A stretch of 64,000 bases of DNA from an uncultured Bacteroidales bacterium. GTDB taxonomy: Bacteria > Bacteroidota > Bacteroidia > Bacteroidales > FEN-979. The stretch is from positions 1 to 64,000 of the forward strand of contig CAIYUC010000211.1 in NCBI GenBank assembly GCA_903929315.1. Reading direction: 5' to 3'. Under the pieces are notes generated by a model. The model saw only the letters and a program-made list of their open reading frames with translations, had not been told where the DNA came from and did not search any database. Each line of letters begins with the position of its first letter. Position 1 is the stretch's first letter. Positions 16,856-27,200 of this stretch are shown here, in pieces. Both the position numbers and the translations under genes were made by a program.

Positions 16856-17604
16856 AAATAAGACGCCCCATTTACATCAATAATGCCACCGGTCATATAT
16901 TCTGAACCATCTCCGGCGAACATCAGGATCGCATAAGCTACTTCTTCCGACCTGGCGGTCCGTTTCAGAGGGCTCTGCTCACGGATCGGATTCCCGGCGG
17001 GCCCGGTTAAGATCTCACGGGTCATATCGGTTTCCACCCACCCGGGTGCAACGACGCCTACATAAATGTTATAGGGTCCCAACGCCTGGGCCAGCGATTG
17101 GCTCATGGCATTCAACCCGGCTTTACTGGCACCGTAAGCAGGGCTGTCAGGTTCACCACGGAAAGCACCGCGTGAGGAAACATTAATGATCTTGCCCCCT
17201 CCTTGCTTTATCATCTGCCGGACTACATAATAACACATGTTAGCAGGACCCATAAGATTGGTGTTAATTGTATTTTCCCAATCTTTCTGCCATTTCTCAA
17301 AAGGATCAGATTGTATATTGTGTTGAACAAAAATACCGGCATTGTTAACGAGAATATCTATCCTGCCAAACCGTCGTACCACAGTTTCAACAAGATCCGA
17401 TATCTGCTGAGCACTTGTCAAATCAGCCTTCATCTTTAAATGAGGTCCGCCATTTAAAAGAAGTAGGGTAGCATCGGCTGCTACATCATCCTCTTTATAT
17501 GTGATAACCACCTTTGCACCTTCATCTGCAAAAGCAATGGCCGTAGCTCTTCCAATCCCTTTAGAACCTCCGGTAATCAAAACAATTTTATCCGTAAATC
17601 TCAT
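16846..17604 (-). CDS. Short-chain dehydrogenase/reductase
   Basis: An NAD(P)-dependent oxidoreductase of 252 aa with the classical SDR fold. It shows the cofactor motif TGGSKGIGRA (residues 11-20), NNAG (about 87), catalytic Ser in NVSSRG (about 143) and the Tyr/Lys pair in YGASKAG (about 157-161). The PGWVETDMT loop resembles FabG-type 3-oxoacyl-ACP reductases, but a separate and closer FabG is encoded at 28.6 kb. This one may therefore act on another alcohol or ketone substrate. It stands alone, flanked on both sides by CGTAAT-type short repeats. Substrate not assignable from sequence. Confidence 0.85.
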   Translation of the reverse strand: MRFTDKIVLITGGSKGIGRATAIAFADEGAKVVITYKEDDVAADATLLLLNGGPHLKMKADLTSAQQISDLVETVVRRFGRIDILVNNAGIFVQHNIQSDPFEKWQKDWENTINTNLMGPANMCYYVVRQMIKQGGGKIINVSSRGAFRGEPDSPAYGASKAGLNAMSQSLAQALGPYNIYVGVVAPGWVETDMTREILTGPAGNPIREQSPLKRTARSEEVAYAILMFAGDGSEYMTGGIIDVNGASYLRS

Positions 17605-17635
17605 AATTCCTTGTTGTCCGCCTGTCTTTAGTCAA

Positions 17636-17687
17636 CAGTCAGCAGTCAGCAGTTCAGCTCGTAATCCGTAATTCGTAATCCGTAATC
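17636..17687. repeat. Short tandem repeats upstream of the SDR gene
   Basis: CAGTCAGCAGTCAGCAG (17636-17652) is followed by four CGTAAT(c/t) units (17660-17687). The second block matches the repeat downstream of the same gene at 16785-16807. Confidence 0.55.
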
Positions 17688-17722
17688 ATTCTTGTCCACC
17701 TTCCAGCTGCCCATCTCAGAAC

Positions 17723-19126
17723 CTATTTGTGATTATAGGCTCCCAAATCAGGTGGATTCCCTCGCATGACACCCTTGATATCAGAATATACAGTCGTAGG
17801 GATCCCTTTCCCGATAGCCGGCGATATACTGTCAATCTGGTAGTTGAATGTCAGAGGATCAATGAACCGGGGATCCTGGTTGACAAAACAACCACTGAAA
17901 TGAGTGAGATTTGTGGTTTTCTGCTCTGTTTTTATAAGACAGTGGTCGAACTGGAATTTGAACTGGGCGGCACTTGTCGAATCGGTGAACATTTCTTCGG
18001 TCTGGTCGCCGTAAATGATCGAATTTATGATGTTTGCATGCGTCAAATCATTTGAGACCTTGATTCCTTTGCTGTTATAAGTATAATTTGTGATATAAAT
18101 CGATGGGGCTGTCCTTACCGAGTTGTTCCAGTAATTCCCGATTGTGAGCTGACGAAAATCATACGTTCCTCCTTTTACCATGGAAAGGGAAGATCCTCCG
18201 CAATTCCCGACCACGCAGTTCGTAGATACTACTGAGGTAGAATAAGCATAAATACCGCCGTAAGCAACATTCTGGATGATTGTATTGTCGATTTTCAATA
18301 CTGGTGGGGGAGAGGCACTGCTGGAATCAATATAGATACCCCAATTACCATTTTTAATGATTGCATAATCGATATAGTTGGTTTTACTTCCGCGTTTAAG
18401 ATAGATACCGTTCCATTGGCCGGGAAGATCCCTGTAAAAAGGATCCAGGCGGTCTCCCTGAAAGGTCACAGGGTGATCCAGGTTCCCATAAACATTCAGT
18501 GTGGCATTATAGGATATATCCAACTCGGATTTACCGTGGAAAAACATTTTTACACCTGGCAGCAGGGTCAGGGATGAAGCGGTGTCCACCCTCAGTGCCC
18601 CATATATGACACGGGGTTTAAGGCTATCCCATGTAATGTTTCCTTTGAGGATTATGTTTTTATAGAAATAAGCGTCCTGCCCCCAGGCTACCAGCTTTAC
18701 ATTTTGATGGTTGCCGTTTGTCAGGAAGAGGATGGAATCAGAGACGATAAATGGTGCGTTTTGGTTGTTCGGATTGATCGTGACTTTGACGAAAATGTAA
18801 ATGCTGTCATTGGCAGGGATGTCAACATCACTTACGGAATTTGCTGCAACCCCGTCGATATTAAGGCTGTAATTTGATTGGGAACCACCGGCAAGCTGAA
18901 TAGAGGAAACCTGGATTTTTGAATTATTGTTATTAAACACCAGAAGTCGCTGGTTAACCGATCCGACAGTGCTAAATACAGTATCAAAGAAAACTGTGTC
19001 GGTCGAGAAATTAAGCACCAGGGAAGGGTTCGAATCAATCTTGTCTTTTTTACGGCAGGAGATCAAACCGATAGTAGCTGAAAATACGATCAGAAAAATA
19101 AGCAATTTACCTGTTTTCAAAATCAT
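17723..19126 (-). CDS. Lipoprotein with right-handed parallel beta-helix
   Basis: A predicted lipoprotein of 467 aa. The lipobox ends at Cys24 (ATIGLISCRKK). An N-terminal Ig-like beta-sandwich (about 35-150, with FFDTVFSTVGSV and the NGNHQNVKLVAWGQDA strand) precedes a parallel beta-helix. Helix coils are seen as VTFQGD, GIYLKRGS, YAIIKNGNWGIYI, IDNTIIQNVAYGGIYAY and NIINSIIYG. The C-terminus (DIKGVMRGNPPDLGAYN) is the common end of choice-of-anchor/beta-helix proteins. Such folds bind or cleave polysaccharides, but no catalytic residues can be assigned. It is divergent from the alpha-glucan operon and shares a 139-bp intergenic region with it. Confidence 0.82.
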   Translation of the reverse strand: MILKTGKLLIFLIVFSATIGLISCRKKDKIDSNPSLVLNFSTDTVFFDTVFSTVGSVNQRLLVFNNNNSKIQVSSIQLAGGSQSNYSLNIDGVAANSVSDVDIPANDSIYIFVKVTINPNNQNAPFIVSDSILFLTNGNHQNVKLVAWGQDAYFYKNIILKGNITWDSLKPRVIYGALRVDTASSLTLLPGVKMFFHGKSELDISYNATLNVYGNLDHPVTFQGDRLDPFYRDLPGQWNGIYLKRGSKTNYIDYAIIKNGNWGIYIDSSSASPPPVLKIDNTIIQNVAYGGIYAYSTSVVSTNCVVGNCGGSSLSMVKGGTYDFRQLTIGNYWNNSVRTAPSIYITNYTYNSKGIKVSNDLTHANIINSIIYGDQTEEMFTDSTSAAQFKFQFDHCLIKTEQKTTNLTHFSGCFVNQDPRFIDPLTFNYQIDSISPAIGKGIPTTVYSDIKGVMRGNPPDLGAYNHK

Positions 19127-19144
19127 CTACATGGATTTAGAATG

Positions 19145-19206
19145 CAAATATATTGGAAATTAAGAATTAATTAATAACGAAAAACCCGGCTTTTATTGTA
19201 AATTTG
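19145..19206. promoter_or_regulatory. Divergent -7 boxes between beta-helix lipoprotein and glucan operon
   Basis: CAAATATA at 19145-19152 reads TATATTTG on the minus strand, facing the lipoprotein gene. TAAATTTG at 19199-19206 faces the glucan operon on the plus strand. Both fit TAnnTTTG exactly. No clear TTG lies 19-20 bases upstream of either, so the -33 halves are weak or absent. Confidence 0.5.
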
Positions 19207-19265
19207 CAGCCCGTTTATTCATTTATTTAGTTTAAATAGAAAGCATTTCGGAAAAACATGCATCA

Positions 19266-21218
19266 ATGAGCTATATCAATTTTGACAAAAACCAGTTAGT
19301 AAATTTAGAATATTCTTTAAGCCGGGAAATAATACGATCTAACCGGGCAGGTTCATATGCAAGTTCCACCATTATTAATTGTAATACGCGAAAGTACCAT
19401 GGAATGCTGGTAACTCTTCAACCGGGGATCGATAATGAAAACCATGTGCTATTATCCTCACTCGATGAGACGATTATTCAACGTGAAGCTGACTTTAATC
19501 TGAGTATTCATAAATATCCTGGTGGAGTTTATAATCCCAAAGGTCATAAATATGTCACCGATTTTGTGACGGAACCCATTCCAAAACTGACATACAGGGT
19601 AGGAGGCGTGGTACTTACAAAAGAAATGATCTTTACCACCAGCGAAGACAGGATGATAATAAAATATACCCTTGAAGATGCTCATTCCAGTACAAAGTTA
19701 AGACTGCGGCCATTCCTGGCTTTCCGTAATGTTCACCGGCTGAGTAAACAGAATATTTTTGTCGAAAAGAAATATGAAAAAATCGGGAACGGAATAAAAG
19801 TAAGAATGTATTTGGGGTATACTGATCTTTTCCTCCAGATTTCCAGGACAAATGATTATACTCATGTTCCCGAATGGTATTATAATATTGAGTACCAGGA
19901 AGAAATGGAAAGGGGTTATGAATACCAGGAAGATCTGTATGTCCCCGGTTATTTTGAATGTGAAATTGCTAAAGGGGAAAGTATATATTTTTCTGCCGGC
20001 ATAAGTGAGATCAATCCTTCTGGTATCAAACGGGCTTATAACCTTGAGTTGAAAAAACGGATCCCGCGGAATAACTTTGAGAACTGCCTTTTCAATTCCG
20101 CCCATCAGTTTATTGTTAAAAAGGGAAGCAAGGTAGAAATCATCGCTGGTTTTCCCTGGTTCGGAAGATGGGGTAGGGATACCTTCATTTCCCTGCCAGG
20201 CCTTACTTTGGTAACAGGAGAATACAAAACATGTAAGAGCGTTATTGACAGCATGATTGCTGACCTCAAAGGACCTTTATTCCCAAATCTTGGTTCAGGC
20301 GGTAATTCAGCATATAATTCTGTTGATGCTTCGTTATGGTTCTTTTGGGCATTGCAGCAGTATGCGGAATTTACCAAAACCCAGGATCAGATATGGAAGG
20401 AATATGGGAAAAAAATGAAGTTGATCCTTGAAGGATACCGGGCTGGGACCCAGTTTAACATCCATATGGACGAGAATGGTCTCATCTATGCAGGCGAACC
20501 TGGAAAAGCGCTTACATGGATGGATGCTATCGTGCATGGGAAGCCCGTAACACCAAGGATCGGGTTTGCCGTGGAGATAAATGCTCTGTGGTACAATGCC
20601 GTTTGCTTCAGTATTGAAATGGCAAAATTGGGCGGAAACAAGGCTTTTGTCAAAGCATGGACCCCAATCAGGGACAGAATACCGGATGCTTTTATACAGA
20701 CGTTCTGGAACCCGGCAAAGAAATACCTTGCTGATTATGTCAACGGGGATTATAAGGACTGGTCGGAACGACCGAATATGGTTTTTGTCACTTCCTTGCC
20801 ATACAGCCCGGTAAATGAGGATATTTGCAAGGATGTCCTGAATACGGTCAAGCAAGAATTATTAACGCCAAGAGGACTACGCACTTTATCACCCAAAAAT
20901 CCAATCTACAAAGGGACTTATTATGGAGACCAGGCCCAGCGTGATCTCGCTTATCACCAGGGAACTGTCTGGCCATGGTTGTTGGGCCATTTCACAGAAG
21001 GATATCTGAAAATCTATGGTAAAACCGGTCTTCCTTTCATTAAAGCCTTATACCAGGGTTTCGAACCGGTAATGACCGAAAATGGGATCGGGACCATCTC
21101 TGAGATCTATGACGGCGATCCGCCCCATACCGCCAGGGGAGCCATTTCCCAAGCCTGGAGCGTAGCGGAATTACTCAGGATTCATTGGCTGATTAAAAAA
21201 TATGAAGGGGGAAAATAA
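19266..21218 (+). CDS. Glycogen debranching enzyme (amylo-alpha-1,6-glucosidase type)
   Basis: A cytoplasmic alpha-1,6-glucosidase of 650 aa that removes branch points of glycogen-like glucan. The N-terminal beta-domain (residues 10-250) shows NCNTRKYHGML and LRPFLAFRNVH. The (alpha/alpha)6 catalytic domain (about 280-645) shows WFGRWGRDTFISLPGL, VDASLWFFWALQ, TWMDA, FAVEINALWYN and YHQGTVWPWLLG, all diagnostic of the GDE_C/GH133 group. Length matches bacterial and archaeal single-domain debranching enzymes. It is the first gene of a four-gene operon with two glycogen synthase-like enzymes and a GH57 amylase. A TAnnTTTG box lies 60 bp upstream. Confidence 0.92.
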   Translation: MSYINFDKNQLVNLEYSLSREIIRSNRAGSYASSTIINCNTRKYHGMLVTLQPGIDNENHVLLSSLDETIIQREADFNLSIHKYPGGVYNPKGHKYVTDFVTEPIPKLTYRVGGVVLTKEMIFTTSEDRMIIKYTLEDAHSSTKLRLRPFLAFRNVHRLSKQNIFVEKKYEKIGNGIKVRMYLGYTDLFLQISRTNDYTHVPEWYYNIEYQEEMERGYEYQEDLYVPGYFECEIAKGESIYFSAGISEINPSGIKRAYNLELKKRIPRNNFENCLFNSAHQFIVKKGSKVEIIAGFPWFGRWGRDTFISLPGLTLVTGEYKTCKSVIDSMIADLKGPLFPNLGSGGNSAYNSVDASLWFFWALQQYAEFTKTQDQIWKEYGKKMKLILEGYRAGTQFNIHMDENGLIYAGEPGKALTWMDAIVHGKPVTPRIGFAVEINALWYNAVCFSIEMAKLGGNKAFVKAWTPIRDRIPDAFIQTFWNPAKKYLADYVNGDYKDWSERPNMVFVTSLPYSPVNEDICKDVLNTVKQELLTPRGLRTLSPKNPIYKGTYYGDQAQRDLAYHQGTVWPWLLGHFTEGYLKIYGKTGLPFIKALYQGFEPVMTENGIGTISEIYDGDPPHTARGAISQAWSVAELLRIHWLIKKYEGGK

Positions 21219-21259
21219 AGATTAACTGACTAATGACTAAATTACTAAATGACTAAAAG

Positions 21260-22549
21260 ATGCGCGTTTTAATGTTCGGGTGGGAATTTCCACCACATAT
21301 TACAGGAGGGTTGGGAACTGCATGTTACGGATTGACAAAAGGATTGGTCCAGCATGGAGTTGAAGTGATCTTTGTGGTTCCCAAAGCTTACGGCGACGAA
21401 GCAGAGGATGGATTCCGTCTGATGAATGCGGGCGATGTATTGATTGATTATAATGATTTGCAATTTCGTGAGCATTTAAGCAAGATAAAATTCATGGAGA
21501 TCGGTTCCAATCTTATTCCTTATGTCGGACCGGAAGAATTTGAATTATTGGTCGGTCAGGAAGAGAAAAAAGAAACTTCTCAAACAAAGATTTCGCACAC
21601 AAAAAGATTTGAATTTTCAGGAAAATATGGGCATAACCTGATGGAAGAAGTTGCCAGGTATGCTCTCGTCGCATCTTCCATTGCACTAAACAATGACTTT
21701 GACGTTATTCATGCGCATGATTGGCTGACCTATCCGGCCGGAGTAGCTTCAAAAAATATCAGTGGCAAACCATTGATCGTGCATGTTCATGCGACCGAAT
21801 TTGACCGTTCGGGAGAGAATATAAACCAGGATGTCTATGATATTGAACGGAAAGGAATGGAAGCAGCGGACAGGGTGATCACCGTAAGCAATTTCACCCG
21901 CCAGATCGTGATCGAGCGATATAACATTTCTCCGGATAAGGTTGTCACCGTTCATAACGCCGTCGAGTCGGTTGAAAAGCCTGGCCTGGATGACGTTCAG
22001 AAGCATATCAATGAAAAGGTCGTAACTTTTCTTGGCCGTGTTACATTTCAGAAAGGGCCTGATTATTTTATTGAAGCTGCGAACAAAGTATTAAAAAAGG
22101 ATGAAAATGTGAGGTTCGTGATGGCTGGCTCTGGCGATCTGCTGAACCGGATGATCAGGCGGGTGGCTAAATTACACATTGCGACGAAATTTCATTTCAC
22201 GGGTTTTTTAACCGGGCCCGATGTCGACAAAATGTTTACCCTGAGTGATGTCTATGTCATGCCATCGGTGTCTGAACCCTTTGGAATATCTCCACTTGAG
22301 GCAATGCGTTCAAATGTACCGGTCGTCATATCAAAACAATCCGGCGTTTCTGAAGTATTGAAACATGCTTTAAAGGTAGACTTCTGGGATATCGATGCTT
22401 TGGCTGACGCGATATATGCACTGTTGCATTATGAGGGAATAAAAAAAATGTTCCTCCGGTATGGCAAGACCGAAGTCGATAACCTCAAGTGGGATAATGC
22501 AGCATCAAAAGTATTGGAAGTCTATAACGAGGTAACAATCAATGTCTAA
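21260..22549 (+). CDS. GT4 glycosyltransferase, glycogen/starch-synthase-like
   Basis: A 429-aa GT-B glycosyltransferase. The N-terminal loop FGWEFPPHITGGLGTACYGL is the glycine-rich acceptor/donor site of starch-synthase-like GT4 enzymes. VIHAHDWLTYPAGV and VHVHATEFDRSG follow. The C-terminal nucleotide-sugar domain has FLGRVTFQKGPDY and the E-x7-E motif in EPFGISPLEAM. In the operon it most likely extends an alpha-1,4-glucan from a nucleotide sugar, perhaps as a primer or maltosyl-phosphate-type synthase; the donor is not deducible. The start follows the debranching gene by 41 bp, a gap filled with short gactaa-type repeats. Confidence 0.85.
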   Translation: MRVLMFGWEFPPHITGGLGTACYGLTKGLVQHGVEVIFVVPKAYGDEAEDGFRLMNAGDVLIDYNDLQFREHLSKIKFMEIGSNLIPYVGPEEFELLVGQEEKKETSQTKISHTKRFEFSGKYGHNLMEEVARYALVASSIALNNDFDVIHAHDWLTYPAGVASKNISGKPLIVHVHATEFDRSGENINQDVYDIERKGMEAADRVITVSNFTRQIVIERYNISPDKVVTVHNAVESVEKPGLDDVQKHINEKVVTFLGRVTFQKGPDYFIEAANKVLKKDENVRFVMAGSGDLLNRMIRRVAKLHIATKFHFTGFLTGPDVDKMFTLSDVYVMPSVSEPFGISPLEAMRSNVPVVISKQSGVSEVLKHALKVDFWDIDALADAIYALLHYEGIKKMFLRYGKTEVDNLKWDNAASKVLEVYNEVTINV

Positions 22550-22611
22550 TGACTTATTCCCTATTTTCTAATGCCTATTGCCTTTCATTTTGAACGAGTA
22601 ACAAAAAAAAT

Positions 22612-24219
22612 ATGAGATCCATTTGTTTATATTTCCAGGTCCATCAACCTTACCGGTTAAAAACCTATCGGTTTTTCCATATCGGTGATGACCACCAGTA
22701 TTTTGATGATTATCAAAACCGAAGCATTCTTCGCCGGGTATCTGAGAAATGTTATCTTCCTGCCAATAAAATTATGCTCGGTCTTATTCGTGAATATGGT
22801 AGTGCATTTAAAATCAGTTATTCTATCTCGGGAACTGCATTGGAGCAACTTCAGCAATATGCTCCTGAAGTTATTCAAAGCTTTAAGGAACTGGCTAATA
22901 CCGGTAGTGTTGAATTTTTAGCAGAGCCATATGCCCATTCACTCGCATCACTAAGCAGTCCTGAGGAGTTTGTTCAACAGGTGAAACTTCATACTGATAC
23001 AATAGGGGGAATTTTTGGCCATCGCCCCACAACATTCCGTAATTCCGAATTGATCTATTCCGACAAGATTGGTGAGATGATCGCAGAAATGGGATTTAAA
23101 ACTATGATCACGGAAGGCGCAAAACATATCCTCGGATGGAAAAGTCCGAATTATTTGTATTGCAGTGCTGTAAATCCAAAATTAAAGATTTTTTTAAGGA
23201 ACTCCAGATTGAGTGACGATATTTCTTTCCGCTTTTCTGATCATGCCTGGGCAGAATGGCCCCTCACAACAGAAAAATTCGCAGAATGGCTGAACCGCAT
23301 TGATCCCCTGGAAGAAGTGATGAATGTAGCGATGGATTATGAAACAATAGGGGAAAGACAATGGAAAGAAACCGGAATATTTGACTTTTTCAAATCTCTT
23401 CCCAAAACTATTTTTTCAAAATCAAATTATACTTTTAATACACCGGCCGATCTTACTGAAAAACTTCAGCCTGTCGCATCAATTCATGTTCCTTATCCCA
23501 TATCCTGGGCGGATGAAGAAAGGGATATTACTTCCTGGTTAGGGAATGAATTACAGGATGAAGCATTTGCCAAATTATACTCTGTCCAGGAAAAGGTAAG
23601 TCATTGCAAGGATGCTGCTTTACAGCGGGATTGGAGATTATTGCAGACCACCGATCATTTCTACTATATGAGTACAAAATGGTTCTCCGATGGTGGTATT
23701 CATAAGTATTTCAACCCTTACCCATCTCCTTATGAGGCATTTATTAATTATATGAATGTACTTTCGGATTTTATTCTTAGAGTGGAAAGTGAATTAATTA
23801 CCCATAAAATAACGCGAACCATTGGCCGGAATATAAAGGTTGAAAAACCGATAATGAAAGGTAAAAAAACTTTACCAGTAAGGAAAGCCCGGGAAATAGT
23901 ATCCATGAAAAGCAAAGGAAAGAGAATGCCGGAAGTTGGAAAAAAGGAAAGTAAAAGTCCTGGAATTGACTTTAATAATATCCTGCAGCTTTCCGACCGT
24001 AAAATAAAGGAAATGGTTAAAAAGTTTGACATTGAAACAATAACAATTGCATTGAAAGGATCCAAAAAAGAGATTAAAGATAAAATAGAGAAGAATATGG
24101 GGAAATCAGTGTTAAAAAAGTATACTGAGCTTTTTACTCAACTCAAGAAAGTTAAAACTTCAGAAGTTGAAAAAAACCGGAAGAAAATCGAAAAAGAGAT
24201 CATTTCATTATTGAAATAA
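22612..24219 (+). CDS. GH57 alpha-amylase-like enzyme with FliG-C-like C-terminal domain
   Basis: A 535-aa cytoplasmic protein. Residues 1-390 form a GH57 amylase with the family motifs in order: VHQPYR, FLAEPYAHS, FRNSELIYSD (expected nucleophile Glu) and MDYETIGE (expected acid/base Asp). GH57 enzymes hydrolyse or rearrange alpha-glucans. Residues about 395-455 are a Lys-rich linker. Residues 456-535 read like the C-terminal domain of the flagellar motor protein FliG: LSDRKIKEMV, then ALKGSKKEIKDKIEKNM, then VEKNRKKIEKEI, with spacing as in FliG. The charged residues used for torque are only partly kept. The stop is 6 bp before the ATG of the fusion enzyme. GH57 call firm; tail call by motif alignment from memory. 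Confidence 0.88.
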   Translation: MRSICLYFQVHQPYRLKTYRFFHIGDDHQYFDDYQNRSILRRVSEKCYLPANKIMLGLIREYGSAFKISYSISGTALEQLQQYAPEVIQSFKELANTGSVEFLAEPYAHSLASLSSPEEFVQQVKLHTDTIGGIFGHRPTTFRNSELIYSDKIGEMIAEMGFKTMITEGAKHILGWKSPNYLYCSAVNPKLKIFLRNSRLSDDISFRFSDHAWAEWPLTTEKFAEWLNRIDPLEEVMNVAMDYETIGERQWKETGIFDFFKSLPKTIFSKSNYTFNTPADLTEKLQPVASIHVPYPISWADEERDITSWLGNELQDEAFAKLYSVQEKVSHCKDAALQRDWRLLQTTDHFYYMSTKWFSDGGIHKYFNPYPSPYEAFINYMNVLSDFILRVESELITHKITRTIGRNIKVEKPIMKGKKTLPVRKAREIVSMKSKGKRMPEVGKKESKSPGIDFNNILQLSDRKIKEMVKKFDIETITIALKGSKKEIKDKIEKNMGKSVLKKYTELFTQLKKVKTSEVEKNRKKIEKEIISLLK

Positions 24220-24225
24220 TTGACT

Positions 24226-27200
24226 ATGCAAAGCGAAAGTGCCCTGCTAAAACCCGATTATTTGTTTGAAACAAGCTGGGAAGTATGCAATAAAGTCGGA
24301 GGGATTTACACTGTCATTTCTACCAAAGCACTTACCCTGGTTAATGAATTTAATGACAACTATATCCTGATTGGCCCGGATGTCTGGAAGGAGACGCACC
24401 AGAACCCTGAATTCCTTGAAGATAAGTTTCTTTATAAAGCCTGGAGGCAGAAAGCTGAAAGTGAAGGTCTCAGGATTAAAATCGGCCGGTGGAACAGCGT
24501 TTTCAAACCGGTCGTAATCCTGGTTGATTTCACTCCTTATTTTTCCGAGAAGGACAAGATCTTTGCATGGTTATGGGAAACCTATAAGTTGGATTCCCTC
24601 ACCGGAGGATGGGATTATATTGAGCCGGCTCTTTTCGGTTATGCTGCAGGAAAGATCATCGAAAGTTTTTACAATTTTAACATTTCATTTCATGATAAGA
24701 TCGTGGCCCAATTTCATGAATGGATGACCGGAACAGGCATTCTTTACCTGAAGAATAAAGTGCCCCAAATAGGAACTGTCTTTACTACACATGCCACGGT
24801 TGTCGGGCGTTCCATTGCCGGTAACGGATTGCCCTTATATAAGGACATGAAATTCTTTAATGCTGAAAAAATAGCGGAACAATTCGGTATAATGGCTAAA
24901 CAATCCCTTGAAAGACTTTCAGCGGAGGAATGTGACAGTTTTACTACCGTCAGCCAGATCACAAATACCGAATGCAGTCAATTTCTTGGTAAAGAAGCAA
25001 GTGTGATCACTCCGAACGGGTTCGAAGATACATTTGTTCCTGAAAAAGAAAAATATTATGAGAAGCGCGCGCAGGCTCAACAAAAGTTATTCCAGGTTGC
25101 TGAAGGCCTGATGAACCAGCATCTTCCAAGGAATAGTATTCTGATCATTAACAGCGGGAGATATGAATTTAAAAATAAGGGAATTGACATTTTTGTTGAT
25201 GTCCTCGGGACATTGAATAAACAACCCCAACTGGACAGGCAAATTATCGCATTTATTACCATCCCTGCTTACCAAACAGGTCCAAGACTTGAAATCCTTG
25301 ACAGGATGCAAAAAGCAGATTTTAGTACGCAGGTAACAGATCAATTCCTGACACATGGACTGCATGAACCGGAAAATGATCCGATCCTGCGAAGAATTCA
25401 TCAGAACAACCTTCATAATCTCCCGGAAGACAAGGTAAAAGTGGTGTTTGTACCGGCATATCTCAATGGCTCGGATGGTATCTTTAATCTTAATTACTAT
25501 GATTTTCTGATCGGTTTCGACGGATCGATTTTCCCTTCCTATTATGAACCGTGGGGATATACTCCGCTGGAAAGCATGGCATTTCACATCCCGACAATTA
25601 CTACATCACTTTCCGGATTCGGACAATGGATCAAAACCCTTAGCCCCGGTGAGAATAATTGTATTACCATTGTTCCCCGGGATGATGACAATCATGATTT
25701 TGTAGTAAATGAAATCGTCAGCAAGGTATTGCTGGATAGCGGTAAACCGGAATCTGAGATTCAAAAAATGCGATCCGATGCCTGTAAGATTTCGCATGCT
25801 GCATTATGGGCAAAACTAATTACGTTTTATTTTGAGGCATTTTCTTTTGCACTTGAAAAAGTATCCTCCAGAATCGATTTATTTAAAAATAAACAACCAC
25901 AGTTTCATATGATCACTGTGAAAAGTGTAACTGAAACAAAACCCGAATGGAAAAAAGTCCTTGTCAAACCTAAGGTGCCTTCAAACCTGGAAGGGCTATT
26001 AAGGATCGCAAAGAATTTATGGTGGACTTGGAATCATGAGGGTTCGGAATTGTTTGAGATGATCAACAAGGGACGCTGGAAGGAACAAAAATTCAACCCG
26101 ATTGCCCTGATCGAATCACTCACCTATCAGGATCTTCAGAAATTAAGCACCAACCAAAAATTCCTTGATAAACTGCATGCAGTGACTATTCTCTTCGATG
26201 GATACATGTCAAAAGTTACTGAAAAAGACAAAAAAATGGTGGCTTATTTCAGTATGGAATATGGGTTACATGACACTATTAAGATCTTTTCGGGAGGACT
26301 TGGTATGCTGGCAGGCGATTACCTGAAACAAGCGAGCGATTCCAATTTTAATGTAATTGCAATTGGTTTATTATACCGTTACGGCTATTTCCAGCAAAGG
26401 ATTTCAATCACCGGCGAGCAGATTGCATCTTACACTCCACAAAAATTCGCACACCTTCCCATTGAAGCTGTAAGGGATAAGGACAATAACTGGCTTAAGA
26501 TATTTTTTGCTTTACCAGGACGGACAATGTATGCAAAAATATGGAGAGCTGATGTAGGCAGAATTCCTTTATACTTGTTCGATACGGATATCGAAGAAAA
26601 CATCGAAACCGACAGGGTGATTACTCATCAGCTTTATGGCGGTGACTCGGAGAACCGGCTGAGACAGGAGATCCTGCTGGGTATTGGCGGGATCCGGCTT
26701 CTGAATCTTTTAGATATAAAACCTGATATTTATCACAGTAATGAAGGTCATTCGGCTTTTATTGGGATAGAGCGATTAAGTATCCTGATACAAAAAGACA
26801 AATTAACCTTCAGCCAGGCATTGGAAGTAGTCCGTTCGTCCACTTTATTTACTACGCATACACCTGTGCCGGCAGGGCATGATACTTTCACCGAAGATCT
26901 TCTGCGAAAATATCTTTCACATTATCCCGATCGTCTTAATATAAAATGGGAACAGTTCATAAATCTGGGACGAATGACAGAAAATGATCCTGACGAAAAG
27001 TTTTCCATGAGTGTGCTTGCCGCGAAATTATCCCAGGAAATCAATGCGGTAAGCCGTATCCATTGTGAAGTCACCAGGCAGATGTTCGCCAAGCTTTACC
27101 AGGGTTATTATCCACACGAACTCCATATCGGCTATGTGACAAATGGTGTGCATTATCCCACCTGGACTGCCCTTCAATGGCAACAATTATACCTTAAACA

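Noticed and set aside
23977-24219. FliG-like tail as a sign of flagella
   Set aside because: No other flagellar gene is present and the torque-related charges are only partly kept; it is better viewed as a reused fold.
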